Source: Elusimicrobiales bacterium (GTDB taxonomy: Bacteria; Elusimicrobiota; Elusimicrobia; Elusimicrobiales; UBA9959). Taken from it: DNA of 64,000 nt. Below, one piece after another: positions 59,201 to 60,784 of the stretch. Below the pieces are notes generated by a model. That model was not told the origin of the DNA and did no database searches. It worked only from the letters and a program-made list of their open reading frames with translations. The position numbers were made by a program, and so were the translations under genes. The stretch covers positions 1-64,000 of the forward strand of contig JAMPXK010000004.1 in assembly GCA_023701245.1 (NCBI GenBank). Reading direction: 5' to 3'. Positions within the stretch are counted from its first letter, which is position 1, and each line of letters begins with the position of its first letter.

Positions 59201-60784
59201 CACCAGGATCTTCTCGTCGCGCACCGGGCTGGAGGCCATGCGCGACCACAACACGCCGGATTCGGCCGGGCTGGCCTTGCCCTCCGCCCCGAAGACGCCG
59301 TCGTCGTCGTTAAGCCTATAGGAGGGCCGCGCGTCCACGGCGGTGTACATCATCATGCCCGGGGTCAGGTCCATGGAACTTGGCAGCGCGTAGTAACGGT
59401 AGTAGGGGTTGACGTACCGGTTTAAAATAGTGGTGGCGGTACCCATCTGCGAACCGTCCCAGTAAGCATAATACAGAACGCCCCTGTCGGTGACCACCAG
59501 GCCGAAGATCTTGTCGCTGCCGCTTACGTCGTTGTTCAGGCGCACCGCCCTTATGGAAGATCCGACGTTGGGGGAGTCCGTAGTGCCGCTTTCGCCGCCC
59601 CATTCGCCGGAACCCGTCCACTTGCGCACCCTGGGGTAGGTTACGGCGCCTTCGGTGTACATTATGAGCAGGTCTCCGCCGCCTCTTTCCCAGGCCATGT
59701 CGAAGTTGGGCGTATAGGCGTCGGGGCAGTTCTCTTCCAGTTCGGAGGTGGTAAAGGTAGTCCAGCCGCCGCCGTTCCACTGGATAACGTTCAGGTCGGC
59801 GTCCGCGTCTATGGTCGCCACCATTATAATGTCGGACCCGGGCCTGGGCGCCAGTTTTATCTGGTAATGGCGCTCGTTGCCATCGTTAAAGCTGGAGGAA
59901 TTGTTGGGCGCGGACCAGGACGCCCCGGTCCAGGCCGCGTAACGGGCAGTCGCGTTGTTGCCCTGGTCGTCCCAGACCACCAGGATATGGCCGCTGGCCT
60001 GCTCATAGGCGAGGTCATAAGGCTGGGAGTAGGTGATGTTGGACAGCGTTATATCTGTGGTAGCCCCAGACCAAGTCCAGGTAGGCGAAGGGTATTTGGC
60101 GGTCAGCCGGCCATAGTTTATGTCGTTGTTGGAGTCCGCCACCGCGATGGCCAGTTCGAACTGGCCGGTGCCCGCCACCAGCATGGGCTTGGAGACCAGG
60201 GACAGCCAGCGCACGTACGAGGTGTTGCCGTCATAGCCGAACACCGCCTCCGCCCCCCAGGACGTGCCGTCCCAGGTAACGGCGCCCAGCTGGTTATTGT
60301 CGGAATTGTTGTTCCTGGCGTAAACTATGACCGCGATATTGGAGCTGTAGGCCACGTCGAAGCCGCGCATATAGACGTTGGCCGGGTCGAAGTCCGCGGT
60401 CAGGAACTGGGGCGTCCCCCAAGCGGCGCCGTCGTAGACCTGGGCCTTGAGGCGGCCCATGGTGTCGAGCGTAACCAGCACCTTTTCCTCGGGCCGGTCG
60501 ATCCACTCAGGGGCGGACACCAGGCGCGACCACACCGTAGCGCCGGGGGTGTTCTCGTCGGACAGGTCGCTGGCGGGAAGTTCGCCTGTCCAGGAAGCCC
60601 CGTCATAGGTGCGGAAAGTCGGGTTGGAATTCAGCTCCGTGTAGGTCACCATGGCGTCCGTGGTAACGGCGGAGACCAGGGAGGGCAAGGCCAGCGACCC
60701 GCAGAAAAGCAGAGAAACGGCGATAGCGCCCCTTAAGATACGGGGCGCGCGCGCGATATATAGTTTCTTTTCTGCCGGCGTCAT
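23279..60784 (-). CDS. Giant secreted multidomain repeat protein, 12,501 residues (putative surface adhesin)
   Basis: One open frame of 37.5 kb. It starts MTPAEKKLYIARAPRILRGA, then a hydrophobic stretch (IAVSLLFCGSLALPSLVSA), so it is Sec-exported. Domains in order: a duplicated module rich in W-x-G-x-x-W motifs (about residues 40-920); about 55 Ig-like domains of about 129 residues (about 920-8000); about 17 repeats of a second beta family (about 8000-10230); about 8 repeats of a third family with Asp/Asn-rich calcium-like loops (about 10230-11970); an FN3-like domain; and a C-terminal FlgD-like domain beginning NYPNPVDL, similar to type-A sorting signals of the T9SS. No enzyme motif is visible. 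The size and composition fit a cell-surface adhesin such as SprB. The leader carries a promoter, a GEMM riboswitch and a small upstream frame, and no Shine-Dalgarno precedes the ATG. The surface role is inferred. Confidence 0.9.
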   Translation of the reverse strand: MTPAEKKLYIARAPRILRGAIAVSLLFCGSLALPSLVSAVTTDAMVTYTELNSNPTFRTYDGASWTGELPASDLSDENTPGATVWSRLVSAPEWIDRPEEKVLVTLDTMGRLKAQVYDGAAWGTPQFLTADFDPANVYMRGFDVAYSSNIAVIVYARNNNSDNNQLGAVTWDGTSWGAEAVFGYDGNTSYVRWLSLVSKPMLVAGTGQFELAIAVADSNNDINYGRLTAKYPSPTWTWSGATTDITLSNITYSQPYDLAYEQASGHILVVWDDQGNNATARYAAWTGASWSAPNNSSSFNDGNERHYQIKLAPRPGSDIIMVATIDADADLNVIQWNGGGWTTFTTSELEENCPDAYTPNFDMAWERGGGDLLIMYTEGAVTYPRVRKWTGSGEWGGESGTTDSPNVGSSIRAVRLNNDVSGSDKIFGLVVTDRGVLYYAYWDGSQMGTATTILNRYVNPYYRYYALPSSMDLTPGMMMYTAVDARPSYRLNDDDGVFGAEGKASPAESGVLWSRMASSPVRDEKILVTLDAEGKILAQVWTPGGGWTTPQELATVTFPLATGGEYFRPFDVAYERQTGRGVVFYADSSIPKYNVWNGSTWIYGASGQSFSDVGQLGTAWWVRAEANPGVTSNEIMVATLDNQAAPDIYAYVWNGTSVPAHLALKLEDTAEAQVASRPEYEIFDLAWEYSTQRALIMWADNNSTTYNTNGLGTPRYRIYTSADPEATRWSGEFTAPDVMAGSNVNMRKIRLRGNNATAEIFGAASDSDNDLALMRWDGANWTVNANVETGLERTDYGSFDVGVEASGNEAIAVWSGGGDDYLRYAKNPGTGWTTYTGAGGGGPNFLGDAQILRLEADSISDEMYVVAAIADSSLFTSKWNGASWSVATRQGGSPYNQTFVNKDTGYQRFGPFAIAFHRDILKPQTTIDFPANNGFYNSIPSLSGLGIDPAPNASGISRVELQIKSSDNYYWNPVGSVWTLTPTWFDASGGDTWSYSTAINWNAKNNTAFTLYSRATDKVGNIQSPVTASNFVYDSAVNPAAAVTYPKDISVPSAQSYIKINSALPTMSITGTASDTDPGKIEKAVLRLQCAGSPTKQGQWWNWDTNTWGVAVSTLEVTPGGTVSNWNWSVDITTEAFSEDQTTYYMSVQILDKAGNWQPAASTNTFVIDNVAPQTSVVWPDVNGDQFSPIAGLSGFTYDAFVVKTSSIAIRKGGSYWTGAAFGSPTPIWFSVTGTVNWTYPAVENSDNTEYRIYTRAVDYAGNIETVDLGTPKRNYIVDTSSPTSGFTAPQNNRWYSSLSQLTGTAQDGPGVGSIEKLNFVQIAIRNLADGKYWNWPGWSGVVPVYDYQSSPGTPINAVSANWTLDFQDSNWGVVSGSSFTVYSKATDLVKPVNLFEPVAPPLGGTTFYWDVTAPTSTIVFPVDLGVSGMNAMFYGNYYDAHSGISPTGGNVKIKLYAKTGVNAGKWFNYSGAWQVGEPANTDLPDAQIWPSSWTYQMPEPLEAGANYRLVTVAKDRSLPGNYQTVFTVGQSSNSFTVDNSKPSSAITWPVTNFVNDLTQLTGNASDSPQSGQVARVDLELVYPSDNPQWAWNGSAWVAYVSEFNTYFAAAGGYPTWNYPMPVSLQTQGRWYRLKARALDTSGNMETLFVNGVNERSFRYDVSMPTSTIVNVVENGVPRAPSADYFHDVSEISGGVQDYPPGADGSVGGIYVYIEKTDNIPVGAPYCWDNSNKYWRNDICPVRNEVDNTSWFIDTSDVVWISSHGWTNGGIFRIRTEARDTAAPGNSPPPAGNREKGGIYADLPYIDVIYDPTKPASRFTNVSDGDQKSSLTTIQGTASDLDATVAYTPVVTSVKLLIRDTINNRTYNGDPDPSNWVLDEADALKNNPAYWYTASFTGTSSGTWTFAAPNWANSVEYRLVCKSYDKGNNVETALSTATFVYDPYQADPERPDSAVTSPAADSHYNYQFLSSSGTTTDNLRNVLTGVKLKILRYPNPYLGESTTYYWNRTTQDWDSGDPNLNLGNWENASASDGSFSSNSENWYWNTPQSGSAQINFWKPGRRYEFVSRTIDKALNAELVYSTASYVYEVDIPTATVTYPVTNGFLSQAGRATGTAADNWPGRVNKVFVRIKRSSDNFYWNSSIANWTNAGAPEVWNDVTLYGTLSPNGTWWQLAASPWDTGIFYEVNARAVDKAANWQVVYSTAFNVAADFVLPSSSVTYPNNGDDLTTDLTVISGSASDLAPGQVSKVLLSYYKITAPSGYWNAALNNWSSGTELFYEATTLNIPGKLWQATGASTPTWVTSDMGVEYRIFAKAVDGAGNEVVKPGAPALNSPLVEFTLRTPLPLSGVSIPDSSVPHFKPNPAPSIIGTAIFSSTVQVRITDFGGDLNELATGDNLVWDGASWISATANPGLYLGVDTFDGSTWQHTLPVAAWNGNRRYRVISKALHIPNGYFETPSGGPDFVIDSSAPVPAINYPDKAFMNSVTSLDGSVSDLPPGQLQNTYFRVKRQTAAEYWNWQASTFTALAPGYTDLPATVIGNAASYTTSYFLNNAAWEPNKTYVVQLFSTDKAGNTGAAPEVTFTFDVSSPTSRILLPVDANGSGMRSLPVISGTAYDGHFNSRLQVAIRKLGATNVWYDGSGFGSNTNEPPQWIDADGTTGFLSPDATSWMFAPAGLDAALAEDSRYLILSRAVDVAANAQDVFVVGQSSMVVKIDKSAPTPMMAMPQDDSDGVSGRYQPGLVGKTGNSTQLKGTAFDNPAAVNSGVSAINIRLSYLLGVTSYYWDGGAFVAISSETAWQTAAVSGSGPSWNWDYMVDLVWPAGDKEYLLEVKAMDDARLSNDTGAGNWSQLPYPSRRFIVDATPPTVSIATPAVTALKALSRIDGGVNADLAGHKWTDVRISTSGVDGTRYWDDDTSAWVAAVDWNRAVTLGPASWYYTVNPAILKDDVVYTVSARSLDYAGNYSVVYATSVFTYDITAPAVLVNFPLNGAAYSQIKVSTPAAGSSSQPGQSSPYTGVSTITLQITDINGGPACFTGAGWGGCPQWLPAQGAAAAWTYASPAFSFVNNRPYRVEAKAIDEAGNDSPLSTVVFNYDIEKPTSTLTYPLPGLTTGFTYLTGTATDERFGARAYAAGLSSYTIKVAFKRLTAPSNWWNSDTNNFNSATPKWYEVVNSTTDTPNKFRYDLPANLISYLTNSANQNVTYLVVPWAYDLALNREYGPQAGEPVDTDVPAGVGTVLTFDNERPVTAITLPGLPNHNTLPALTGTAADNIGINSVRFTVYLPAQGRYYDPSLPTAWSAPGEPEANAPWLAAQSTLYTTSAAWTYAIQNSTWTSGMSYRVRARALDVSGNFDTVYATATFRYDNELPASTVTVPSDYAHINTLPVALEGTSYDPGGSGVSQVRVYLSRASDGWYWNGASWNPGPTVFLADPPLNNWTMTVSDDMFIGGDGGIFRVETNARDAATNEEGYGVKATFVYDVYRPTAAIFYPYDNGYISATGKVAGGSYDKLNGRLQDVDVRIRKLTGVSDVGKYWSVAGSSWAVAAISNSVLASGGTLSPNATWWQLNTAPWATGETYEINAWAHDRAGNYQLVYATATNVKADFTNPVSTITSPSHAAVIEAELNSISGNAEDIVPGVLDRVVLSYYKMDTARYWNFATHAWDSTTELFYDANVVGNSWTATGVSTPSWVAPLAGINYRVFAKAIDQAANEVPKPGLPGPVSSYIEFTLKPPPPVSAITTPNTSVPHFKPAPSPPIIGTAVYATTVAVRVVDYGPDLTEGAGNDDLAWNGVAWLSTTAFTGFAGVDTYVAPNWQWSIPTAKWNVNRRYRAISRASHEGNGTIESPGVGVEFIVDSTAPAAGVTMPDKAYMRSLTALAGTLTDVAPGDVASAYFRVKRQGVAEYWNWQASTFTAAGAYTDLTATVVWNDILKTGTVGYTTSYFTANRAFEPDRSYVVELYATDKAGNMGSATAFTFTIDISSPVARVTAPYDANKKGLRQLAAITGTAGDNFNNSDVQLAMQQQGNPPLWFNGTDFLTPGASPVWISMKTNGVLSPNATSWVYAPANLDLRFVAATNGMRYLFLAKALDVAGNTQEIFQVDISSLVVNIDKTAPVSVFTFPLDDQDGFSGRYKSANVGKAATSTRFYGTSADSFYSENNSGVADGSMRLSYLAGATTWYWQPSAFTSAISSEAAWQPVSVSYVGPDWSWVYLNDITWPAGDREYKVEIKAMDDARLADDSGPGNWEDPVSRGGNVKYFTVDDTPPTVAITSPTTTAVRDLPGFGGNANADIAGLDRVEVMISTGTGGATRYWNGTGWQTTAWPAVNAVKLGPTSWYYTLSPAALRDDAVYTLVARGVDYAGNVSAVYSTRTVTYDITGPLVSLGFPLDGGTYSQILLSTPMAGTATNNQTAAYSGPSTVSVAISDLNGTCFDGASFVGCAQSIWLQAQGTVANWTYSDKDIAFVSDHSYKYEARSADDAGNYSSVASVITKFDLDIPTATVTSPMTEYVNALPLITGTAQDERNGVRTYEAGLGTYTVKVAIRLIGGNWWNGVNAFNNANPVWYETAVDTAAYGAGQPVVDWQYSVPAGLQGVIAGLSGSAPYLRSYLLVPWAYDLAQNREFGPGGSDPANADVPLAVGRTIKFDNMDPVSVTTSPAAGSYQNSVYALYGVATDTGVVTGLQVLVKARGTFNAMLKYPPYANTLDDWTDAANKYTFWSTATYNNGTWNLVLPSLAPVNNNKISVWTRARDMAGNWEDSPSLAQIDANQKADGTPAYYFTFDSVIPMTGITAPDKYALSVATGLIAGTAFDVGTEPSAVSDVRLRIRRSDNAYWSFNNTDWTSASPTDTFGVTGTNNWYKDLAPVSQQDGYEYYIYHYAKDNALNNNSGAYFSTFTFIVDLTTPTSKITFPAHNSFIGSVPAITGTADDSVENIHTWTAPRSYEAGISTDTGVELAVQRLTDDKWWDGTGFGGAARSWHLTAFTGASSGTWVYNMPAGAIADGTTYYAMTRVRDLVYNLQTIYTTNYFTGDTTTPDSRVTFPTGSPSYISYVEGTARDTLPGELRNTNMVQIALRKITAPQACYNNALNSWDSCPASAYPNDRIWFTTGTVNDPRGQPGTWTWDTSAIGWANGHSYDIQALAIDKAGNMRPYPGQNSPDLTFSFVSPAADTFINTPGTEMGNYRSSDLMAVIGNGTNLRPVGNVQVRIKKLKEPVRWWDEGNDTWLAIDTYTYVTAIAGAWSMGVSGGVAFTLDNSTYTFSTVGYNSANEAETPPTNRTVIVDNTTPLGQVLSPNKPYVNAMPVISGSAFDPGRGELPTAYQEGMSRVLVMIKDNTLGAYWNGRTFDTFMSSSNILAAGTLNWSTATAVTPAMKDGRSYSVYGKPEDKAGNRDDNELTAPAYTIIYDTTTPSSWITTPGAFSILRALPSITGTAADPDGVYSPNLKSDLDKVELQVYDETSVKWWHSGISAFSVLSSSFNAVTGAANWSYANAALAPALQSGRYYIVQTRAVDRASNNEAGFVNNVSSLTFIWDTTPPETFLGQPVDNGSYKPSDLTGVNPLRGTASDAALPYSDDHIKRVQMNLLYLQDNTSYYWTGTNFSSWTLTFDGAWSDVIGTSTWRYPFDGANWISDRDYILRMRAFDTALPQDANGGNEQTPWTVARFVVDNTPPVSRVSTPTAGSYIQGSLAEIDGTSYGGRSGLASFPDGLKLRISYTDSGDTYYWRGTVALGWSSSTVTDLPVEYTASASTITWKYPPATYEPPAITVNNRVYTISISGTDKAGNVETHAPITVTSDFNYPSIAVSTPMVGANAFYGPSRPTGQLAGNSADSPAGIRPPIMTQLSILEPGDPKAKWTGSAWVVQPSTWLAVDNLNPWSYVPPAWPVNKRFKAEFWAADYAGNQVPPGTFEREFIYDVNKPSTTITVPSAAFHNAAQAAVFSGAASDWVNFASTEAMSGLAPDGIEIQIVDASGNFFNGVGFAAGSVWRKTVFSTGTQVTDGIFGVNIVSGAGWTYPRTPDAWPPAMVEGSTYTIRLRSMDRAMNVENYVERRFCYDTSAPTATITMPGNYAYVSMPAISGSILEQFSYPNPVDGVQLVIQRVSDLNYWNGAGWDPVWAAGSHWRNATSIGPSSWSLAEANLNTYFNSLRASNASLQFRLYLRAKDVTGNQSSPGTAAPINPDVVFTLDPVLPSSKVTYPSSGAYVNAPVSHLDGTATDTSLGVPSGLYSVKLRFSKLNSASTRYYYNWSLNNWTTDSAEWIFTPVDGALTPWTRSIPPTAFTGAGTDNGDGYRFEIQSEAKDNTQSVNGGPNTEVLYSTSTFLLDLSTPTASIAQPPHLSYFRTGSVLSGTSEDPVAGGNIPSALLSMEYVLTDTDRRPNRYWNFNTGAWQAGYVSSVTAPSANWLMTALPVNNPPSAANSWAVTRSSATFLLQMKFTDNALNVSSFTVNYSTFTLDLILPDSVVTSPPVENGFQLVVSSIAGTAADFVSDVSTVQVRIQQDTVQTDCVDTGSNGLYWGGSAWQAGEKWLGVNSYNPGNDEWFLDVSNVVFKAQCYYIVRSSAVDNVANGELTWGSRRFKFTPPPSATRITVPDNLKYYKASTLVSGTANSDAKTLALQIRRLSDNYYWNFGSQTWQVALTSATGITPAGGAWTYSTNLPPLVSGSSYTYRAIGKSYSDVDESAPATNQVYYDTSKPDAFVQLPAVTQLYYNSLPKLGGTASDPPGVSPPAAGIYRVWGELADVNGPHAGEYWDNDTSTFTAVWNQAGNLGSYFAAASSWTYTVTYPTAAFTNGAQYRARAKSLDNTYNNGSLEGTESDFSAANLFSFDITVPTAALTSVLPGQSRSAVSVASGTILEDLVTVNIGQQPGVQIEGIKVRIKDNKLIQYWDGSGWSANPAVWAAATVYQSSWSYAALPTWADDGSYTMWAEASDKAGNVQVNFSGNGSSATFTADKAAPSVAVLVPAANTKISSVLLVSGTANDPNYATNSGIAGPANIQVQVSYLFAGDTYYYDNAASYSSSTLNDTNSWWAASYWTPQGLSSGTWTYDPAGLTGSMVPDKVYRFRARAQDNALPLPNPAALLSNAVTNGNITYDVTPPVSRVTTPADLDRVRTLAAITGTALDNLAGISTLGQLAVSIAEKSPSAGHWNGLFPGTFTLTGETFQPLSAPSLSASYDGLNWSFNAPNLRDGYTYVIKVRASDDVSPSNVETAISSVTFTYDTTPPDAAIVSPYSLPDSRGNINALVTVSGTAYEQFGIKSASISVQEADSLLFYDSQSSTFNSVTQKWLTAAIAGTLPNYTWTAASPPLQDDKNYNLYVTADDTAGNVLPPPAATVIRFDIAKPLSRPTVPVNNGFIKYLGAVSGTALDVNANQSGVYGAQPMIQRNSDGLYWSGSTWGTLPVWLGAVTGSPWVNPWTKTTQLPPSDNFSGLQDGINYTLFTRAYDVAGNTQSVILAGNSFTFDISSPTAFISLPLNGTRHNALPLVSGTAADAFNVDFPRIRVYDVPLNMYWMAGSGTCGPFTLPAWVDNNCPAFPEIWNVALDSSSAAGSFTWNYNSASLPWPPRDNELRIEAKAADQAGNYTVVSSTFSYDATPPISTVTYPSVSGLLFSSMTALSGQSLDLTSAIGDVSVRIWYLSGGATYYWQPTTPHWSLSDNWWSIGGAPGPKGTYNPWTYSNSDFSNPGTVNFAWKEGTHDGENGKVFYVNTRARDATLNYEVAYGTRSFQFDNVPPLSAPVQPGADTSYKNLPMIYGNSADAVTTVASVKLSVLSQDEPGGAKYFDGSNFVNVTETWLPVSSLYPSSWSYTNGLMTFVDKRHYVVKSSATDSIGNVQNAVGQSRFLFDTTEPQSVVVSPVNATVYNDNKVVLGNSSDLGFTAGINGTGSGVYPTLGWHAGKVEALVFRDTAPFLVSNGPIIYGAWDASGYFWNGSTWTAASAGPVWQPGQFTDSLGNWQYSGLICPEPNPTGTPCWVRGDPYVSWVRVTDNAGNTETIIDQGPKFYIAAPAQSFLVTIAADPMTAGSDVNVTVEAKDGPNGTGNTAAAYQGTVNFYVDGVPGGPEVMDNDAVMDDYRGLPQQYTFLPGDFGAKTFQVRLRKAGGRVLRSEDKDNPAIFGTRNVTVNPTVADRVQVIADYDPAGQLPQPGRMDSGVEGSTGTPRTKPAGSSIPFLVQVTDRYWNLVLSSAANVYITDTDDNNASISPDGYAAFVGSTTIFRTFVSANSSGWGVSAFGHGLYTNSRNPSSNVPVIAQAADRLLALLPGETRVQGKFAVPPFGKSGTPDDALAGSTLAVTIFGVDPYYNTDITAGFLVSGSVYTDPYDATPAPRSLIAGTTVFNFIPVVAATHTIKAESAALPPATSFYFTPNAVNVWWNRPVKLHLLPAGRTLDPGKPPYDSNPSGGGKSGLAAQLQAGNTTQMSVYLTDDYYNVVRGTTPFLAVSSNTPVIQVDFLNDANIQLRGMHPAPYQKSLVAGTTNFSVIPVTRNQSTGLTVQVTDTGLTGTSFSTDTITGVIVNPAPAVSMLLLVPNEVAAEGVPGGKTGTAGPLVAGSTYTVSIRAVDVYGNLTTDGRMVKVVSNDIYAVHPPAQPMAGGIAIFNGFVPSAATNNMVIEGLDDDTVNPRLSTSTDAGVVVQPGTASRLIVLLPTQTLVPGKNILPYGVAGNISTQTAGVYFNAQIYAADSRYNRVYGINKSNIRATTDDLNANGGLLGFFDMVDGSATFSNINLRSAGFRTVTATDLSGTGPNLGATPSGTFLLNPNNPTKLRAMVPLQSRVPGSTTNGRTGGVDGQQAGFPFTVTVDITDAFWNLIPGASQEIRLVCNDPFSIVTPSTQVVVGSATFTVTPKRAGETYVRAEMLTLIPEWGPSLLVDTATVVNVAPGIPRRMLLLMPGEGFDQGSDTGKIGQTGEQKAGTDFGVRVGVVDDFFNLVPGRPADVRVVAPSDPYAPAVSTAAINPAVGYTDLMYVNMHKAATHYLTATDYGSSGLSDDTQSSTFTVRPADPVGLQLLLPGETAVPGSGNYPAGGKVSAISTQTAGEAFSVTVNLVDPYMNRFPDLSVGPTIYIVTPDDLYDTPVSSSALNYGTLQVQMNLVTKKAASYLKLYAVLAPDNNMCSGNFGNVCRTDDAATRTPVKVYASTATRLEVILPGQGLAEGKCNISPPCRDPLISWPGRTSPPPAHTIGTGALFATVVVTDRFYNKATELVSAAQDTNPVAVMPTVSVEVPGDFKTTPPGPQTLSNGSAVFSIDARTSFSTYTVVAATTAASAADYVTGISTLAVHPGPPTHMLYMMPSTTVVAGFPFSATLMVKDIYENLCSTGPNVYLGTATFAMVDQVNPNQDPSMTAPTAAFYYSDQGVKPLPNWFTFRRAGVNTLGAYDSLNPMVNVTPMVDVAVTPGPPNIYRVVPNGDIEVAAGSILLPGRQTMTAQLSDAFDNNISSAGVPAYVEISEVFGSTGTLQYEKLSAWLDMGVSTIVYTDVNGQVGVSTQIAYQVGSKAGDWARIWIGTTTIAGPSAYATYVAARQNVSGLMTTTGGVPSKLLFISSQPVAFVGIQEVAGAGAAFTVERRDDFDNLTKQGQTDVYLSLPGSQVSVHTALGRTIGTFGTFGDYGFRTPLNDQFIPAASILPNQTNVSFRYHDRTASYSGLSPALNTSEGGRPGYWQIEARSGSMQPAIHQLRMDPIDVAKVSFGNPRRTLVAGKIIDTFGVQQTMEAELRDMFDNPSLATAAVQVLLSTYTRMASPINDSFSFSLSTPTAAVFPPVFSSTADYITIPLDAYSATFYYLDTAASSLYGSTVPLRPIIRLSAPDRAAWASSTQAVHVVPDFTYRMNVSVNAGQTLMAGTTSQPFTLSIEDRFGNPTPVAGGQEDGVGQGVSFTMDSDSPGLVEFAAPDVSSWTARPGSAKMSLGQSATSFYLTDTLLSYPAHQLTVNTVMPKGWLPAISSYVVVAAPPHHVLFYNQPRRLIAGTTIQYADYVNSITTTTVVSVVLKDRFENTTTTSSVATVRFSALRNTTYGGIDPYEAVNSANPAWKLLKTNPVDLSIFPGQSFANIYLWDTIVGTATVYADASISADGLVLPQITQELYVTPSTVAYFTLHHNYSLGNPLRVQTPGNVTLRARDKFGNVATGDAVNGMYYTGKIKMATSSKGSADLRDWLNNTTDYVFVPADRGERQLLLQDTFVETLKVNVTDYHHTTIYGHTADGARGMPVQSSPDVILSGLVITPTDMAPEDPLPVAKASIGINKYAIYQGDGVIMDVPAPVPMLRLTMQTSPAGAPPAYMNSVQIKSSGTLSWSDIVEVGMYADNPTFGQIGAFDGETSLGGAPIDILMSTGTYDTGLMAWGFNDLAAKVSTAALVSNTPRNFFFAVRMSTIAATPRSFALVMDNPSFVVLNSTFVGVAYNNFPIQTATSPVRNQPATVQIQGNDIAAWWQPSVGTTTLTLGQYAYVEQGQGRVGFLELKAWTDNFIGTIKSFKVIKTGTGSGADLKSVRLFLDASGGDPDLGDGIFAPSIDKEVTDPLNPPAYDILDPDTFVLPLINPGLDGAISVSTRTYYVVYEFGPDSVPNMTHGARIENSGVNLIDGVVGSFQPIVSSTVPLLATADIVYLTDVNKSQPNDFSKPSFVTQNDKDTAVARLTMQINGSDGSAVWSGLKLDRWITGAENGNTPAWNKVTDVKKISIWYDSTGDGLLVTTGTVKDTEVLMIGLKDRTFPYDTLKAPLTSTDTVLRVQDMQRFFPSDSPFPQAPGRLVVNDGQADPSLKEVVYYSTVDVLGNSFGGLTRGAEGTSIVDWSTGTVVSGQAILPIIGDGGALDGQAIYNDPKDYFVTYDLDPLANVSNFAYLGLAIRATDYFKIASPKYMSTANIGVMPPGKSVSLIGKVREYSDAVIIKASDTLTGPSLQQQALNQPVITFTMTTDVADATWRWLMVYATGTVIQDGTALSDISAVKIWYDKDNNGFLGGGDVMVGSGTFGNTIYGPLTSRVDFGTEQRIFTQLEAANNSVSQRYFLTYDIRASAMPNDALGNPRYLGAYLKPDSFPQNSPVVDDVSKNALSLPNYFSMAGSNLTFASVVREIVSSPSTITVLTEPIFSPDTSGSMPAMRLAADVTSPGPMDAAWLVVSTAGIPASGYAMVDNEIIHYDGTAAGALTVVTRGAFNSPTVNHSSGSAVGGMMYQGWLNYPLMQMTLTTPGFGVRWQGIKLSRRQPSSLTGYDEDAAVIRVWKDNGNGVFDRDTATGLNLTDTVIGAGQFGRNGDPVGKATIAVRDPALLNQNYVVVRSTPILIFVSVDVDKASNFSSILLNPQNDVLGIEIPFETNFVFGPENSGHVAQFLNPAVSQMNVLLPTMNNITMTPEDISPVTVTQNDKNVGVLAMRLVTDKTSARVEAIKLDRRGSSNDSDIDLIKVWRDSNENCLLDAVDTSSDSTGSYPNLMSYGNESYSSSTVRITLKKPIVVTTNSACAFISYDMSQFAIIGSTASLSISSAGYFTIGIPNTVAFTTWPINTMPMVVKEIPSNVVLGANDVATQLVLDGGVNQAQLDAPMIRFNLATEAGNARWTAIKMQRTGASNDPNAPFGKNTDVKFIRVYQDSNQNDLLDVNDVNISEARATTLVPFVSTDTLPFNLILNSTAGFPVAGRLYIEEAELVSYDGTGIDAVSGKPYLRVFSRGEKLGDFFTPTVDHAARVGVRKVDLYDQENPLNTQTSISLAQPQTLSPLPQTYFAVYDLGEMAIKANKVGMMIRDKSWIAVNVPHDVANTLYIGVTKALPKGTYSDIYPFNSSLVPIKAVNFSVTGISIAPKSAEKGTRNVPVMTLNTYTVSDYVALGQVNLQQSGTISSSTFNFGDGDLASVSLWKDDGDGAFSPIGDTRLGTALHSSTMPFEGGIAINITDKNLPYLIISTWTVTLHLSCDISSNTDLSGADIMGHMAGLTLGSFTDLRGMGGMPLAAGQYYADKYPMESGQVLISPAIIPLTPVYNEVMMASNGYPAYALTDSSGNVVLGAGNVPIADTSRWIYNYPGIACKADEPLIDINGDGRPDNFDYYGTGKCTNISLNNSGLPSFDVDSDHLLDFETNLDYVPDRIVNDGTGKPLYFLGDNVQNVKMLLAVSDLGAVPSGWSSKTTELNAMWNPASGPVVAYELSLGGSFSDPTGIKNAWQPVGSALSGRLTNVALSPGHFTRLTSRIDVNTSSFSVVSAEGFATEGVVYVGNEMMVVTKLDGRTFKINQRGVQGSFRGPHTAWGETVSDRGFILSVRGIMADGRYIPSENGVPVMIYRIDTTYPTTPGAPEPQVAKGVASGQAYTLKWDAASDDESNVMSYEIQEREGTIPIWKTVAAIPGFKTGGAVNNIYTVGDPVNPGETPRPLGKYYTYRIRSWNFAGMHSEWSTVSTPAGTEIGTELLSKVSNYPNPVDLRKGGVEGRTVINYTLNDNAEVTITIYDLLGYVVREFTFTSGSDGGKMGPNFVIWDGRNGLGGFVSKGGYIVRVKAASPKGSKVITRKVGIIH
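23282..23575 (-). other. C-terminal FlgD-like / type-A sorting-like domain of the giant protein
   Basis: The last ~97 residues begin YPNPVDL. They continue with INYTLNDNAEVTITIYDLLG, WDGRNGLGGFVSKGGYIVRV and end VITRKVGIIH. This is the FlgD Ig-like pattern that also forms T9SS type-A C-terminal signals. An FN3-like domain precedes it (about 23580-23940), with YEIQEREG...YYTYRIRSWNFAGMHSEWS. Confidence 0.75.
24870..30085 (-). repeat. Third repeat family of the giant protein
   Basis: About eight units of 200-250 residues. Each has a strand pattern ending in a V/I-x-I/V-W/Y-x-D segment with Asp/Asn-rich loops such as DSNQNDLLDVND, IWYDKDNNGFLGGGD and LWKDDGDGAF, which resemble calcium-binding dockerin or thrombospondin-3 loops. 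Short inserts ending in a TRGAEGT- or TRGAFNS-like turn recur at least four times, counting one closer to the C-terminus. Confidence 0.6.
30085..36775 (-). repeat. Second repeat family of the giant protein
   Basis: About 17 units of 110-150 residues. Each opens with a strand such as RLLALLPGETRVQGK or GLQLLLPGETAVPGS, followed by a TAGxxFxVTVxxxDxYxN segment. This fits an Ig-like/invasin-type beta domain. Units have diverged well beyond recent copying. Confidence 0.65.
36775..58030 (-). repeat. Main Ig-like repeat array of the giant protein (about 55 units)
   Basis: Units average about 129 residues. The shared pattern is P-x-S-x-I-x-x-P, then an I/L-x-GTAxD turn, a YWN-x-x-x-x-W segment, a W-x-Y strand and a final RAxDxAGN with a YD turn into the next unit. 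I counted 55 starts by eye. They are Ig-like domains of the kind found in long bacterial adhesins. Confidence 0.75.
46101..54520 (-). repeat. Tandem duplication of an eleven-domain block inside the Ig-like array
   Basis: Block A (about 54520-50346) and block B (about 50345-46101) match domain by domain in the same order. Paired marks include SVPHFKPNPAPSIIGT with SVPHFKPAPSPPIIGT (4.16 kb apart), DKAFMNSVTSLDG with DKAYMRSLTALAG, and YLVVPWAYDLALNREYGP with YLLVPWAYDLAQNREFGP. Confidence 0.75.
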
